Source: an uncultured Alphaproteobacteria bacterium
GTDB lineage: Bacteria > Pseudomonadota > Alphaproteobacteria > Geminicoccales > Geminicoccaceae
Direction: 5' to 3'
Assembly: GCA_937995535.1 (NCBI GenBank)
Contig: CALKJU010000066.1
Span: forward strand, 1 to 37,371
DNA length: 37,371 bases
Below, piece after piece: positions 23,541 through 32,541 of this stretch. Numbering within the stretch: position 1 is the first letter of the stretch; the number at the start of each line of letters is the position of its first letter. Under the pieces are notes generated by a model. The model ran no database searches, was not told the origin of the DNA, and worked only from the letters and a program-made list of their open reading frames with translations. The position numbers were made by a program, and so were the translations under genes.

Positions 23541-24107
23541 ATGCGCCTACGAGCGACACTCCTTCTCCTCGCCGGGATGCTGGCGGCGTGCACCGCCGAG
23601 CCGCCGGCGCCGACCCAGGTCGTCACCACCGACGCGCGCGAGGTCGTGGCGGTGGTGGACGGCATCAACCCGCCGGAGCGGCTGGTCTCCCTGCAGCTCC
23701 CCGACGGCACCCGCGAGGCCGTACGGCTCGGCCCCGAGGTGCGCAATTTCGCGCAGATCCGCGTCGGCGACGAGGTCGTGGTCCGCTACCGTGAGGCGGT
23801 CGCAGTGGCGCTGAGCAGTGCCACGCCGGGGCCGGCGCAGACGGTCATCACCGAGGAGGTGGCACGTGCCCCGCTCGGCGAGCGGCCGGCGATCGGGGCC
23901 GAGACCGCGGTGACCACGACGGTCCGCATCGAGGCGGTCGATCCCACGGGCCCGACCGTCACCTTCACCGGCGGCGACGGCCTGCCGCGCACGGTCACCC
24001 CGCAGACCGAGGAGATGCGGGCTTTCGCGCGGACCCTCCAGCCGGGCGACATGGTCGACGTGACCTTCACCGAGGCGGTGGCGCTCAGCGTCGAGCCGGC
24101 CCGCTAG
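23541..24107 (+). CDS. Lipoprotein with an internally duplicated ~60-residue domain
   Basis: 188 residues. Lipoprotein signal with lipid-bearing Cys17 (AGMLAAC). The rest consists of two related beta-rich units at about 34-91 and 126-185. They align through VVAVVDGINPPERLVSLQ with VRIEAVDPTGPTVTFT, then PDGTREAVRLGPEVRNFAQI with LPRTVTPQTEEMRAFART, then VGDEVVVRYREAVAVAL with PGDMVDVTFTEAVALSV. Function unknown; the pattern suggests small OB- or SH3-like barrels anchored in the envelope. The ATG at 23541 begins the signal. Divergent from choX (198 bp between) and alone in its direction. Confidence 0.82.
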   Translation: MRLRATLLLLAGMLAACTAEPPAPTQVVTTDAREVVAVVDGINPPERLVSLQLPDGTREAVRLGPEVRNFAQIRVGDEVVVRYREAVAVALSSATPGPAQTVITEEVARAPLGERPAIGAETAVTTTVRIEAVDPTGPTVTFTGGDGLPRTVTPQTEEMRAFARTLQPGDMVDVTFTEAVALSVEPAR

Positions 24108-24291
24108 GCGGTTCACCGGCGACGGCCCCTCGCCCGCTCGCCAGGCGGCGCGGTTGCGCGCAGCACCTGCCGGAGGCGGCGGTGCCGCGCCACGCCGCGC
24201 CTGCCGCTTGCCCGCAGACCGGCCCGCGTCCTGTCCGGATGAAGGGGTCATCGAGCCCGTCCACGGCCCCTGCCTCATCCGTCCTGCGCGC

Positions 24292-24340
24292 TGGAAATGA
24301 TTGGAAATTCTTGGCTCGGCGATAAAAGTTCGGTGGAAAT
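24292..24340 (+). promoter_or_regulatory. Triple TGGAAAT repeat, candidate operator/promoter
   Basis: TGGAAAT occurs at 24292-24298, 24302-24308 and 24334-24340. The first two are exactly 10 bp apart (one helical turn). The cluster sits 37-85 bp upstream of the next gene in an AT-rich dip of a 269-bp gap. TTGGCT (24311-24316) is 17 bp from the third copy and could be a weak -35. Candidate binding sites for a regulator, perhaps the downstream protein itself. Confidence 0.35.
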
Positions 24341-24376
24341 CGGGTCGGGGATTGCACCCGCGTTGCGGGAAGAACG

Positions 24377-25324
24377 ATGGCCGCGGATTTCGACCGGAAG
24401 CTGCGCCTGACCGCCGCCGCCATCGGCTGCGGCACCTGCAAGGAGCTGGTCGCGGCGTTCCGCGGCGTCGATCCGACCACGCCGTTCGATACCGGGCGCG
24501 CCTATAAGTGGCTCCAGGGTCGCGCCCGGCCCCGCGAGCAGCGGGTCTACGACGACTGGGCGAAGGTGCTCGATCTCGGCCGCCCGGCGGGGTGGCTGCT
24601 CGATTGTGACATCGATGTGTTCCTCGACGTCGTCGGCGCGCGCTATGCGCTCGACCGCGACACGCTGCTGCGCCGGGCGGACGCCTTCGGCGGCCCGGCG
24701 AGCGGCGCCGGTGCGCCGAGCGTCGGCGGGGACCGCTACCTTTGCGGCACCTATCTCACCTACTCGCACGCTTGGTCGCCCTACTACAGCGGCCGCCTGA
24801 TCCGCGGCACGCTGTCCATCAGCGCACCGATTGCGCGCGGTCGGCTTGCCGCGACCTACACCGAAGCGCTACCGACCGGGCGGGTCTCCGTGCAGGGGGC
24901 GGTCGTCGCGGTAGCCCGCTCGCTGTACCTGCACCTTCGCGAGCCCGGCAGCGAGGTGCCGCTGTTCATGACCCTGTTCCACCCGACCCCGCCGGCGAGC
25001 GTGCTCGCGGGATTCCTCTGCGGCGCGACCTTCGTCGGCCACGACCAGCGCCCGTCGGCGACGCGCATCCTCGCTGCGCGACTTCCCGCGGCGACCGTGC
25101 CCACCCCACGCACCGACCGCTACCTGGAGGCGGGCGAGTCGGTGGCCGCCGACCTTGAGGCCGGCGGCCTCAGGCTTGCCGCACCGGCGGAGGTCGACGC
25201 CCAGATCGCAGGCTTCCTCGCCGACTCGCCCGGCGGTGGCCTCGACCAGATCGACGCCCCGACCTATGGCGGCCTGGTCGACCTCTTCGATCGCCTGCTG
25301 ATCGGCCGAGGTGCCGCTGCCTGA
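24377..25324 (+). CDS. Unrecognised 315-residue protein with possible DNA-binding N-terminus
   Basis: I do not recognise a named family. Residues 1-65 are helical and basic: KLRLTAAAIGCGTCKELVAAF looks like the first part of a helix-turn-helix, followed by GRAYKWLQGRARPREQRVYD, which resembles the recognition region of Cro/XRE-like domains. Residues 66-90 continue helical. Residues about 110-235 are beta-rich and aromatic (GTYLTYSHAWSPYYSG), possibly a ligand-binding half. The end is helical. The ATG at 24377 follows CGGGAAGAA. No signal peptide or membrane segment. It ends 5 bp from the convergent MBL-fold gene. A one-component regulator is a reasonable guess only. Confidence 0.75.
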   Translation: MAADFDRKLRLTAAAIGCGTCKELVAAFRGVDPTTPFDTGRAYKWLQGRARPREQRVYDDWAKVLDLGRPAGWLLDCDIDVFLDVVGARYALDRDTLLRRADAFGGPASGAGAPSVGGDRYLCGTYLTYSHAWSPYYSGRLIRGTLSISAPIARGRLAATYTEALPTGRVSVQGAVVAVARSLYLHLREPGSEVPLFMTLFHPTPPASVLAGFLCGATFVGHDQRPSATRILAARLPAATVPTPRTDRYLEAGESVAADLEAGGLRLAAPAEVDAQIAGFLADSPGGGLDQIDAPTYGGLVDLFDRLLIGRGAAA

Positions 25325-25329
25325 TGCGT

Positions 25330-26064
25330 CTACGGCTCGCGCCCCTTGGCGCGCAGCCATGCGGCGATAAGCGCGCGGTGTCGATCGGCGCCGTAGCTCG
25401 GAAAATGCCCGCCATGAACGACCCGGACCGGCAGCTCGAGCAGGCGGCGCATGCTGCGCTCATAGGCCACCGCGTCGGCGTGCGGCAGATCCTCGATCAG
25501 CGGCCCGTCGTAGACGATGTCGCCTGAGAAGAGCACCCCGCTGGCGCGCTCGAACAGCGCGATGCCTCCCGGCGAATGGCCGGGCGTGTGGATGACCTCG
25601 AAGCGGCGGTCACCGAGATCGAGCACGTCGCCGTCCTCGAGCAGCCGCGTCACCGGCGCTGCGCGCACTGCGTAGGTGGCCGAGCGATAGGGCTCCGGCG
25701 GCAGCGCGGTGAAGATCTCGTCCGTCACATAGGGCTCGATCAGCAGGTTGGCCCGGGTCGGCGCGGCCAAGAGCGGCGCCTCGGCGGGATGCGCGGCGCG
25801 CTCGGCGAACTCGTGATGCGCGCCGACATGGTCGTAGTGCGTGTGGCTCGCGACCGCGATCAGCGGCCGTTCGGTGAGCAGCGGCACCTGCTCGCGCAGC
25901 GAGACCACGCCCATCCCGGAATCGACCAGCAGGTCGCGGTCGCGCCCGCGGACATGCCAGATGTTGCAGCGCCAGAATGGCTTGACGTGGGGCTCGAAGA
26001 TCCAGGTGACGCCGTCGCCGACCGACCGCGTCTCGTACCACTCGGCGGGGCTCGCGCGGAGCAT
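25330..26064 (-). CDS. MBL-fold metallohydrolase
   Basis: 244 residues with the full metallo-beta-lactamase-fold zinc set: HTHYDH at 74-79, His163 in TPGHSPGG, Asp182 in SGDIV and His220 in HGGHFPSYG. There is no signal peptide, so it is cytoplasmic. The family includes glyoxalase II, lactonases and thioesterases; substrate cannot be read from sequence. ATG at 26064 is preferred; an in-frame GTG 21 bp upstream is possible. Divergent from the peptide-type binding-protein gene, with 138 bp between. Confidence 0.88.
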   Translation of the reverse strand: MLRASPAEWYETRSVGDGVTWIFEPHVKPFWRCNIWHVRGRDRDLLVDSGMGVVSLREQVPLLTERPLIAVASHTHYDHVGAHHEFAERAAHPAEAPLLAAPTRANLLIEPYVTDEIFTALPPEPYRSATYAVRAAPVTRLLEDGDVLDLGDRRFEVIHTPGHSPGGIALFERASGVLFSGDIVYDGPLIEDLPHADAVAYERSMRRLLELPVRVVHGGHFPSYGADRHRALIAAWLRAKGREP

Positions 26065-26202
26065 CGGCGCTGAATTCTCCGTCACGGATCGGTGAGAAGG
26101 CTTCTGTCGCGAACCGGCCTCGGCTAATGCTTCAGGCAACGAGCCCGGGCCGCGAGCCCGTGCCCTGTTGCTCGCGAAACCAACCACATACGGGAGGTCG
26201 CT

Positions 26203-27795
26203 GTGAAGCGCCGACTCGCACAAGTGTCCTTGATCGCCATCGCCCTCCTCACCGGCGGGGCGGCGGTCGAGGCCAAGACCCTGGTGTTCTGCTCGGAGGG
26301 CAGCCCGGAGGGCTTCAATCCGCAGCTGTTCACCTCCGGCACCACCTTCGATGCCAGCTCGCGGCAGATCTACAACCGCCTGTTCCAGCCCGAGCGCGGC
26401 GACATCACCGCCGGCCCGGCCCTGGCCGAGGGCTTCGAGGTGTCGGACGACGGCCTCGTCTACACCTTGAAGCTGCGCCCCGGCGTGAAGTGGCAGACGA
26501 CCGCGAGCTTCACGCCGACACGCGACTTCAACGCCGACGACGTGGTGTTCAGCTTCGAGCGGATGTGGAAGACCGACCATCCCTACCATCAGGTCGGCGG
26601 CGGCTCCTACGAGTACTTCGCCGGCTCGGGCTTGCCCGACCTCATCAAGAACATCGAGAAGGTCGACGATCTGACGGTCCGCTTCACGCTGAGCAACCCC
26701 GACGCGACGTTCATCGCCGTGCTCAGCCAGGATTTCGCGTCGATCCTGTCCGCCGAGTACGCCGAGGCCATGCTCGCCGCCGGGACCCCGGACAAGCTCG
26801 ACCTCGACCCGGTCGGCACGGGGCCGTTCCAGCTCGTCGCCTACCAGAAGGACGCGGTGATCCGCTACCAGGCCAATCCCGACTATTGGGAGGGCAAGGC
26901 GGCGCTCGACAACCTCGTCTTCGCCATCACGCCCGACCCGTCGGTGCGCTGGCAGAAGCTCAAGGCCGGCGAGTGCCACGTCATGCTCCAGCCGAACCCG
27001 GCCGATCTCGACGAGATGCGCAACGATCCGAACATCGAGCTGCTCAGCCGCGAGGGCATCAATGTCGGCTATGTCGGCTTCAACACCGAGCGGCAACCGT
27101 TCGACGACAAGCGGGTGCGGCGCGCGCTGACCATGGCGATCGACAAGGCGGCGATCATCGACGCCGTCTACGCCGGCGCCGGCGTCGCCGCCAAGCTGCC
27201 GCTGCCGCCCTCGTTCTGGGGCTACGACGACACGATCGAGGACCTTCCTTACGACCCCGACCAGGCCAAGGCGCTGCTCGGCGAGGCCGGCCAGTCCGGC
27301 CTCAAGCTGCAGCTCTGGGCGATGCCGGTGACCCGGCCGTACAACCCGAACGCCCGGCGCATGGCCGAGATGATCCAGGCCGACTGGCAGAAGATCGGGG
27401 TCGACGCGGAGATCGTCTCCTACGAGTGGGGCGAGTACCTGAAGCGCACCCAGCAGGGCGAGGCCGACACCTTCATGCTCGGCTGGACGGCCGACATCGC
27501 CGATCCGGACAACTTCTTGGGCGTGTTGCTCGGTTGCGATGCGGTCGGCGCCACCAACCGCGCTCGCTGGTGCAACAAGGAGTATGATGACCTCATCAAG
27601 CGGGCGAAGCGGGTCACGGACATCGAGGAGCGCACCAAGCTCTATCATCAGGCTCTGCGCATCTTCAAGGAGGAGGCGCCGTGGGTGACGATCGCCCACT
27701 CCGTCGTCTACCAGCCGGTCCGCAAGGAAGTCGTCGACTTCCGCATCGACCCGTTCGGCGGCAACGTGTTCTACGGCGTCGACCTCAAGGGCTGA
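26203..27795 (+). CDS. dppA: Peptide/dipeptide-type ABC solute-binding protein (DppA-like)
   Basis: 530 residues of the SBP_bac_5 family. Signal peptide (VSLIAIALLTGGAAVEA, cleavage near 24), then TLVFCSEGSPEGFNPQLF, which is the DppA-type N-terminus, PVGTGPFQLVAYQKD and VRRALTMAIDKAAI. Periplasmic receptor for dipeptides or a similar small ligand; haem and other peptides are alternatives. The start is GTG at 26203, clearly set by CGGGAGGTCGCT and the signal peptide. It is the only plus-strand gene before a reversed lipoprotein gene, and is therefore separated from its likely permeases at 28622-32541. Confidence 0.92.
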   Translation: MKRRLAQVSLIAIALLTGGAAVEAKTLVFCSEGSPEGFNPQLFTSGTTFDASSRQIYNRLFQPERGDITAGPALAEGFEVSDDGLVYTLKLRPGVKWQTTASFTPTRDFNADDVVFSFERMWKTDHPYHQVGGGSYEYFAGSGLPDLIKNIEKVDDLTVRFTLSNPDATFIAVLSQDFASILSAEYAEAMLAAGTPDKLDLDPVGTGPFQLVAYQKDAVIRYQANPDYWEGKAALDNLVFAITPDPSVRWQKLKAGECHVMLQPNPADLDEMRNDPNIELLSREGINVGYVGFNTERQPFDDKRVRRALTMAIDKAAIIDAVYAGAGVAAKLPLPPSFWGYDDTIEDLPYDPDQAKALLGEAGQSGLKLQLWAMPVTRPYNPNARRMAEMIQADWQKIGVDAEIVSYEWGEYLKRTQQGEADTFMLGWTADIADPDNFLGVLLGCDAVGATNRARWCNKEYDDLIKRAKRVTDIEERTKLYHQALRIFKEEAPWVTIAHSVVYQPVRKEVVDFRIDPFGGNVFYGVDLKG

Positions 27796-27815
27796 GGCGC
27801 CGCCACCGGCTCGCG

Positions 27816-27845
27816 ACCCTCCCCCGCCCCGGCGCGGGGGAGGGT
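27816..27845. terminator. Strong hairpin after the binding-protein gene
   Basis: A perfect 12-bp stem ACCCTCCCCCGC / GCGGGGGAGGGT with a 6-base loop, starting 21 bp after the dppA stop and lying between convergent genes. It is similar in composition to the palindrome at 3218-3241. Probably ends or stabilises transcripts from one or both sides. Confidence 0.7.
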
Positions 27846-27870
27846 GAGCCAAAGGACTGCGCCCCGCGGG

Positions 27871-28464
27871 TTAGAATCCAACCCCCACGCCGACCCCGCT
27901 GCGCCCGCCGCTGCCGATCCAACCGCCGAGGCTGACGCCCGGGGCGCCCGGCGACCAGCCGGCGACGCCGGGTCGGCTCAGGGGTGGGAACAGCCGCTCG
28001 GTCGCCTCGGTGATCATCGTCTCGACGCCCAGCGCCGAGGCGCTGTCGCTTCGCCCGACCGATTCCGCGACGACCCGTTCGCCGTCACAGAGGACCGCGA
28101 GGACGCGCCGTGGCGCGGGATCGAGCGGTGGCGGCACCGCTGCCACCGTGCAGGGTGTGCCGGGAGCGTCGTCGGCGAAGCGCAGCACGAGGCGTGGCCC
28201 GTCCCGCTCACCGGTCGCAGGCCGGAAGCTCGCCGCCGCCCACTCCGTGCCGCGACTCGCCGCGCGTGCGGCGGCGCTGGCCGGATCGGCGCCCAGCACC
28301 GTCGGCGCACGGTCGAGTGCCAGAGCGACCGGGCCGGAGCTCCCGAGCAGCAGGCGGCGTGCCTCGGCGAGGTCGGGGCCGAGCCCCTGCTCGATCCCCG
28401 CCGGCGGCTGTTGCCCGCCGGCGCAGCCCGCCAGCGCGAGCACGAGCAGCATCTGGCGCCACAT
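27871..28464 (-). CDS. Hypothetical lipoprotein
   Basis: 197 residues from the ATG at 28464, which follows CGGAGGATC. Lipoprotein signal LLVLALAGC with lipid-bearing Cys14. The middle part has a beta strand and an RVLAVLCDGERVVAES segment; the end is glycine-rich (GSGGRSGVGVGVGF) with a terminal Phe. No family recognised. It sits antisense to, and between, the peptide-importer binding protein and its permease operon, which is an unusual position. Confidence 0.78.
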   Translation of the reverse strand: MWRQMLLVLALAGCAGGQQPPAGIEQGLGPDLAEARRLLLGSSGPVALALDRAPTVLGADPASAAARAASRGTEWAAASFRPATGERDGPRLVLRFADDAPGTPCTVAAVPPPLDPAPRRVLAVLCDGERVVAESVGRSDSASALGVETMITEATERLFPPLSRPGVAGWSPGAPGVSLGGWIGSGGRSGVGVGVGF

Positions 28465-28621
28465 CGGTGGATCCTCCGGTCCTTCTCCAGCGCAGTATAG
28501 GCAATGTTGCCGGCGCGCGGCAGGTTCCATCACATCTTGCCGCTGGACCCGCGATGCCGCTCGGTCCTAGGCTGAAAAGATAGACGCTGACGGCAAGGGG
28601 AGGCTCGGCGGCGCCGACGGG

Positions 28622-29632
28622 ATGATCAGATTTCTACTAATAAAGACGGGCCTTCTGATCCCGACGTTCCTCGGCGTGACCCTGATCGCCTTCATTTTCA
28701 TCCGGCTGCTCCCGGGCGATCCGATCGAGCTGCTGGCCGGCGAGCGCGGCGTCGATCCCGAGCGGCACGCCCGGCTGATGGCCGAAATGGGCTTCGACCG
28801 CCCCTACTGGGAGCAATATCTCGGTTACATCGGCGACGTGCTGCAGGGCGACCTCGGCCGCTCGATCGTCACCCGCCAGCCGGTGCTGAGCGAGTTCCTG
28901 ACCCTGTTTCCAGCGACCATCGAGCTGTCGGTGTGCGCGATCCTGTTCGCCGTGACGCTCGGCCTGCCGTTGGGAATGCTCGCCGCCCTGCGCCGCGGCT
29001 CGACCCTCGACCACGGGGTGATGGCGGTCACACTGACCGGCTACTCCATGCCGATCTTCTGGTGGGGGCTGCTGCTGATCATCCTGTTCTCCGGCATCCT
29101 CGGATGGACCCCGGTCTCCGGACGCATCTCGCTGCTCTACTTCTTTCCGCCGGTGACCGGCTTCATGCTGATCGACTCGTGGCTGTCCGGGCAGTCGGGC
29201 GCATTCGCCTCGGCGGTCAACCACCTGATCCTGCCGACCATCGTGCTGGGGACCATTCCGCTCGCGGTGATCGCGCGCCAGACCCGTTCGGCGATGCTGG
29301 AAGTGCTGAGCGAGGACTATGTCCGCACGGCGCGCGCCAAGGGCCTGCCGCCCTGGCGGGTGGTCGGGGTGCACGCCCTGCGCAACGCGCTGATCCCGGT
29401 CGTCACCACGATCGGCCTGCAGGTCGGCACCCTGCTCGCCGGCGCCATCCTCACCGAGACGATCTTCTCCTGGCCCGGGGTCGGCAAGTGGCTGATCGAT
29501 TCGATCTCGCGCCGCGACTACGCCGCGGTCCAGGGCGGGCTCCTGCTCATCGCCAGCGTCGTCATGGTGGTCAACCTGATCGTCGACCTGCTCTACGGGC
29601 TGATCAATCCGCGCATCCGGCACCGAGGCTGA
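28622..29632 (+). CDS. dppB: Peptide ABC transporter permease DppB-like
   Basis: 336 residues with six membrane helices and the BPD_transp_1 EAA loop (EDYVRTARAKGLPPWRVVGVH near 237-257). N-terminal FLGVTLIAFIFIRLLPGDP is the usual DppB/OppB start. The first nine codons include AGA, TTT, CTA, CTA and ATA, all rare in this GC-rich DNA, making an AU-rich translation start. Ribosome site is poor (GACGGG next to the ATG). First gene of a four-gene operon. Confidence 0.95.
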   Translation: MIRFLLIKTGLLIPTFLGVTLIAFIFIRLLPGDPIELLAGERGVDPERHARLMAEMGFDRPYWEQYLGYIGDVLQGDLGRSIVTRQPVLSEFLTLFPATIELSVCAILFAVTLGLPLGMLAALRRGSTLDHGVMAVTLTGYSMPIFWWGLLLIILFSGILGWTPVSGRISLLYFFPPVTGFMLIDSWLSGQSGAFASAVNHLILPTIVLGTIPLAVIARQTRSAMLEVLSEDYVRTARAKGLPPWRVVGVHALRNALIPVVTTIGLQVGTLLAGAILTETIFSWPGVGKWLIDSISRRDYAAVQGGLLLIASVVMVVNLIVDLLYGLINPRIRHRG

Positions 29633-29636
29633 GGCG

Positions 29637-30575
29637 ATGGCCACGACCACGCCGCACATGCCCGACACCAGCCGCCCGCCGGTCCTCGACGCCGCCGAGC
29701 TGGCCGGCGCGCCGCCCCATCCGCTGGTCGAGTTCTGGCACTATTTCCGGCAGAACCATGGCGCCGTCGCCGGCCTGGTGATCGTCGTCCTGCTGATCGT
29801 CGTGGCGGTCCTGGCCGACGTCGTCGCGCCGCACGCGCCCTACGTCCAGGATCGTGGTGCGTTTCTCGTCCCGCCGGTCTGGCAGGAGGGTGGGCGCTGG
29901 GACTACCTGCTCGGCACGGATGCCACCGGCCGCGACATCCTTTCCCGCCTGATCCACGGCGCACGCTACTCGCTGTTCATCGGCTTCGTGGTGATCACCC
30001 TGTCGCTGACCGTCGGGATCGCGGTCGGGCTGGTCGCGGGTTTCTTCCAGGGCTGGCCCGACACGCTGATCATGCGGCTGATGGACGTCCTGCTCGCGGT
30101 GCCGAGCCTGCTCCTCGCGCTGGTCGTCGTCGCCATCCTCGGGCCCGGCCTGTTCAACGCGGTCTTCGCCGTGGCGCTGGTCTACCTGCCGCACTATGTC
30201 CGCCTCACCCGTGCCGCGGCGATGGGCGAGCTGTCGAAGGAGTATGTGATCGGCAGCCGCGTCGCCGGCGCCGGGCTCGCCCGCCTGATGTTCCGCACCG
30301 TCCTGCCCAACTGCATGCCGCCGCTGATCGTCCAGGCGACGCTCGGCTTCTCCTCGGCGGTGCTCGACATGGCGGCGCTCGGCTTTCTCGGCATGGGCGC
30401 GCAGCCACCGATCCCGGAATGGGGCACGATGCTCGCCGACGCGCGCGAGTTCATCCTGCGCGCCTGGTGGGTCGTGACCTTCCCGGGGCTCGCCATCCTG
30501 ATCACCGTGCTCGCCATCAACCTCATGGGCGACGGCCTGCGCGACGTGCTCGATCCGAAGCTGAAGCGCTCATGA
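29637..30575 (+). CDS. dppC: Peptide ABC transporter permease DppC-like
   Basis: 312 residues: N-terminal cytoplasmic stretch (about 1-40), OppC_N segment, then five more helices with the EAA-type loop [20 protein letters not shown] near 199-218. Starts 4 bp after dppB and overlaps dppD by ATGA. Pairs with DppB to form the channel. Confidence 0.95.
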   Translation: MATTTPHMPDTSRPPVLDAAELAGAPPHPLVEFWHYFRQNHGAVAGLVIVVLLIVVAVLADVVAPHAPYVQDRGAFLVPPVWQEGGRWDYLLGTDATGRDILSRLIHGARYSLFIGFVVITLSLTVGIAVGLVAGFFQGWPDTLIMRLMDVLLAVPSLLLALVVVAILGPGLFNAVFAVALVYLPHYVRLTRAAAMGELSKEYVIGSRVAGAGLARLMFRTVLPNCMPPLIVQATLGFSSAVLDMAALGFLGMGAQPPIPEWGTMLADAREFILRAWWVVTFPGLAILITVLAINLMGDGLRDVLDPKLKRS

Positions 30576-31570
30576 GCCTGCTCGAGATCCGCAACCTCAC
30601 GGTCGAGTTCCCGACCGCCGGCGGGACGCTCCGAGCCGTCGACGGGGTCGAGCTCGACGTCGAGCCGGGCGACATCGTCGCCATCGTCGGCGAGTCGGGC
30701 TCGGGCAAGTCGGTCTCGATGCTGGCGGTGATGGGGCTGCTGCCGCCGACGGCGCGGATCAGCGCCGACCGGCTGGCTTTCGACGGCCGCGATCTCCTCA
30801 GCCTGTCCGCGGCCGACCGCCGGCAGATCATCGGCAAGGAGATGGCGATGATCTTCCAGGAGCCGATGACCTCGCTCAACCCCTGCTTCACGGTCGGCTT
30901 CCAGATCGACGAGGCGATCAAGGTCCATCTCGGCGGGACCCGCCAGGAGCGCCGGCGCCGCGCCGTCGAGCTGCTGGCCCAGGTCGGCATCCCGGCGCCC
31001 GAGCAGCGCCTCGCTGCCTTCCCGCACCAGATGTCCGGCGGGATGTGCCAGCGGGTGATGATCGCCATGGCGATCGCCTGCAATCCGCGCCTCCTGATCG
31101 CCGACGAGCCGACCACCGCCCTCGACGTCACCATCCAGGCGCAGATCCTGGAACTGCTGGTCGAGCTGCAGCAGGCCCGGCGGATGGCGCTGGTCCTCAT
31201 CACCCATGCGATGGGCGTGGTCGCGGAGACCGCCCAGCGCGTCGTCGTCCAGTATGCCGGGCAGCAGGTCGAGCGGCAGGACGTGCTGGGGCTGTTCCGC
31301 GACCCGCACCACCCCTACACCGCAGCCCTGCTCAGCGCCCTGCCCGAGCGCGCGGCGCGCGGCCGGCTGGCCTCGATCCCGGGTGTCGTGCCGGGCCTCT
31401 ACGACCGCCCCGCCGGCTGCCTGTTCAACCCGCGCTGCCGCTTCGCCACCGAGCTGTGCCGCGCGACCCCGCCGCGCCCGGCCGCCGAGGCGCTGGGCCG
31501 GGCGCTCTGTCACTACCCCTTGGCCAAGGGTGTGCCGCAGGGGCATCCGTCGCTGGAGACGGCGGCGTGA
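30572..31570 (+). CDS. dppD: Peptide ABC transporter ATPase DppD-like
   Basis: 332 residues. Walker A GESGSGKS at 40-47, Q-loop [11 protein letters not shown], Walker [13 protein letters not shown]. The signature reads MSGGMCQRV, with Cys where Arg is usual, and the H-loop reads LITHAMGVV, with Ala-Met where Asp-Leu is usual; the key His remains. The C-terminal Opp/Dpp motif [15 protein letters not shown] carries the cysteines that bind an iron-sulfur cluster in relatives. Start ATG overlaps dppC; stop overlaps dppF (GTGA). Confidence 0.95.
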   Translation: MSLLEIRNLTVEFPTAGGTLRAVDGVELDVEPGDIVAIVGESGSGKSVSMLAVMGLLPPTARISADRLAFDGRDLLSLSAADRRQIIGKEMAMIFQEPMTSLNPCFTVGFQIDEAIKVHLGGTRQERRRRAVELLAQVGIPAPEQRLAAFPHQMSGGMCQRVMIAMAIACNPRLLIADEPTTALDVTIQAQILELLVELQQARRMALVLITHAMGVVAETAQRVVVQYAGQQVERQDVLGLFRDPHHPYTAALLSALPERAARGRLASIPGVVPGLYDRPAGCLFNPRCRFATELCRATPPRPAAEALGRALCHYPLAKGVPQGHPSLETAA

Positions 31571-32541
31571 GCCCGGTCGTCGTCGCCCGCGACCTGACCC
31601 GACACTACCAGGTCGGCGGCGGCCTGTTCCGCAAGGGAACCGCCCTGCGCGCCTGCGATGGCGCCAGCTTCCAGATCGAGCCCGGCCGCACGCTCGCCGT
31701 GGTCGGTGAGTCCGGCTGCGGCAAGTCGACCCTCGCCCGCATGGTGACGATGATCGAGGCGCCGACTGCGGGCGAGCTGCGGCTCGACGGCGTCGAGGTC
31801 GGCAAGGCGAGCGCCGCGGAGCGGCGCAAGCTGCGCAAGATGGTCCAGATCGTCTTCCAGAACCCTTACGGCTCGCTCAACCCGCGCCACAAGGTCGCCT
31901 CGATCCTGGCGGAGCCGCTGGAGATCAACACCGACCTCGACCGCGGCGCGCGCCGTGACGCGGTCCGGGCGATGATGCGCAAGGTCGGGCTGCGGCCCGA
32001 GCAGGCCGAGCGCTACCCGCACATGTTCTCCGGCGGACAGCGCCAGCGCATCGCCATCGCCCGGGCGCTGATGCTGCACCCCAAGCTGGTCGTCCTCGAC
32101 GAGCCGGTCTCGGCGCTTGACCTCTCGATCCAGGCCCAGGTCCTCAACCTGCTCGCCGATCTGCAGCAGGAGTTCGGCCTCGCCTATCTGTTCATCAGCC
32201 ACGACCTGTCGGTGGTCCAGCACATCGCCGACGAGGTCATGGTCATGTATCTCGGCCGACCGGTCGAGCAGGGCGAGCGCGACCTGATCTTCGATTCCCC
32301 GCGCCATCCCTACACCCGCGCGCTGCTCTCGGCGACGCCGGTCGCCGACCCCGAGCGCAAGCGCAACCGCGTGCGGCTCACCGGCGAGCTGCCCTCGCCG
32401 CTCGATCCGCCCCCCGGCTGCGCCTTCAACCCGCGTTGCCCGCTGGCCAACGACCGCTGCCGCGCCGAGCGCCCCGCGCTGCAGCCACTCCACGGCCGCC
32501 TCGTCGCCTGCCACGCCGTGGAGGAAGGCCGGGCGGAGTGA
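31567..32541 (+). CDS. dppF: Peptide ABC transporter ATPase DppF-like
   Basis: 324 residues starting at GTG 31567, overlapping the dppD stop; this gives the family start [14 protein letters not shown]. Walker A GESGCGKS at 47-54, signature FSGGQRQRI, Walker [13 protein letters not shown]-loop FISHDLSVV, and C-terminal [15 protein letters not shown]. Heterodimer partner of DppD. Its stop overlaps the GTG start of a decayed Mrr endonuclease gene. Confidence 0.95.
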   Translation: MSPVVVARDLTRHYQVGGGLFRKGTALRACDGASFQIEPGRTLAVVGESGCGKSTLARMVTMIEAPTAGELRLDGVEVGKASAAERRKLRKMVQIVFQNPYGSLNPRHKVASILAEPLEINTDLDRGARRDAVRAMMRKVGLRPEQAERYPHMFSGGQRQRIAIARALMLHPKLVVLDEPVSALDLSIQAQVLNLLADLQQEFGLAYLFISHDLSVVQHIADEVMVMYLGRPVEQGERDLIFDSPRHPYTRALLSATPVADPERKRNRVRLTGELPSPLDPPPGCAFNPRCPLANDRCRAERPALQPLHGRLVACHAVEEGRAE

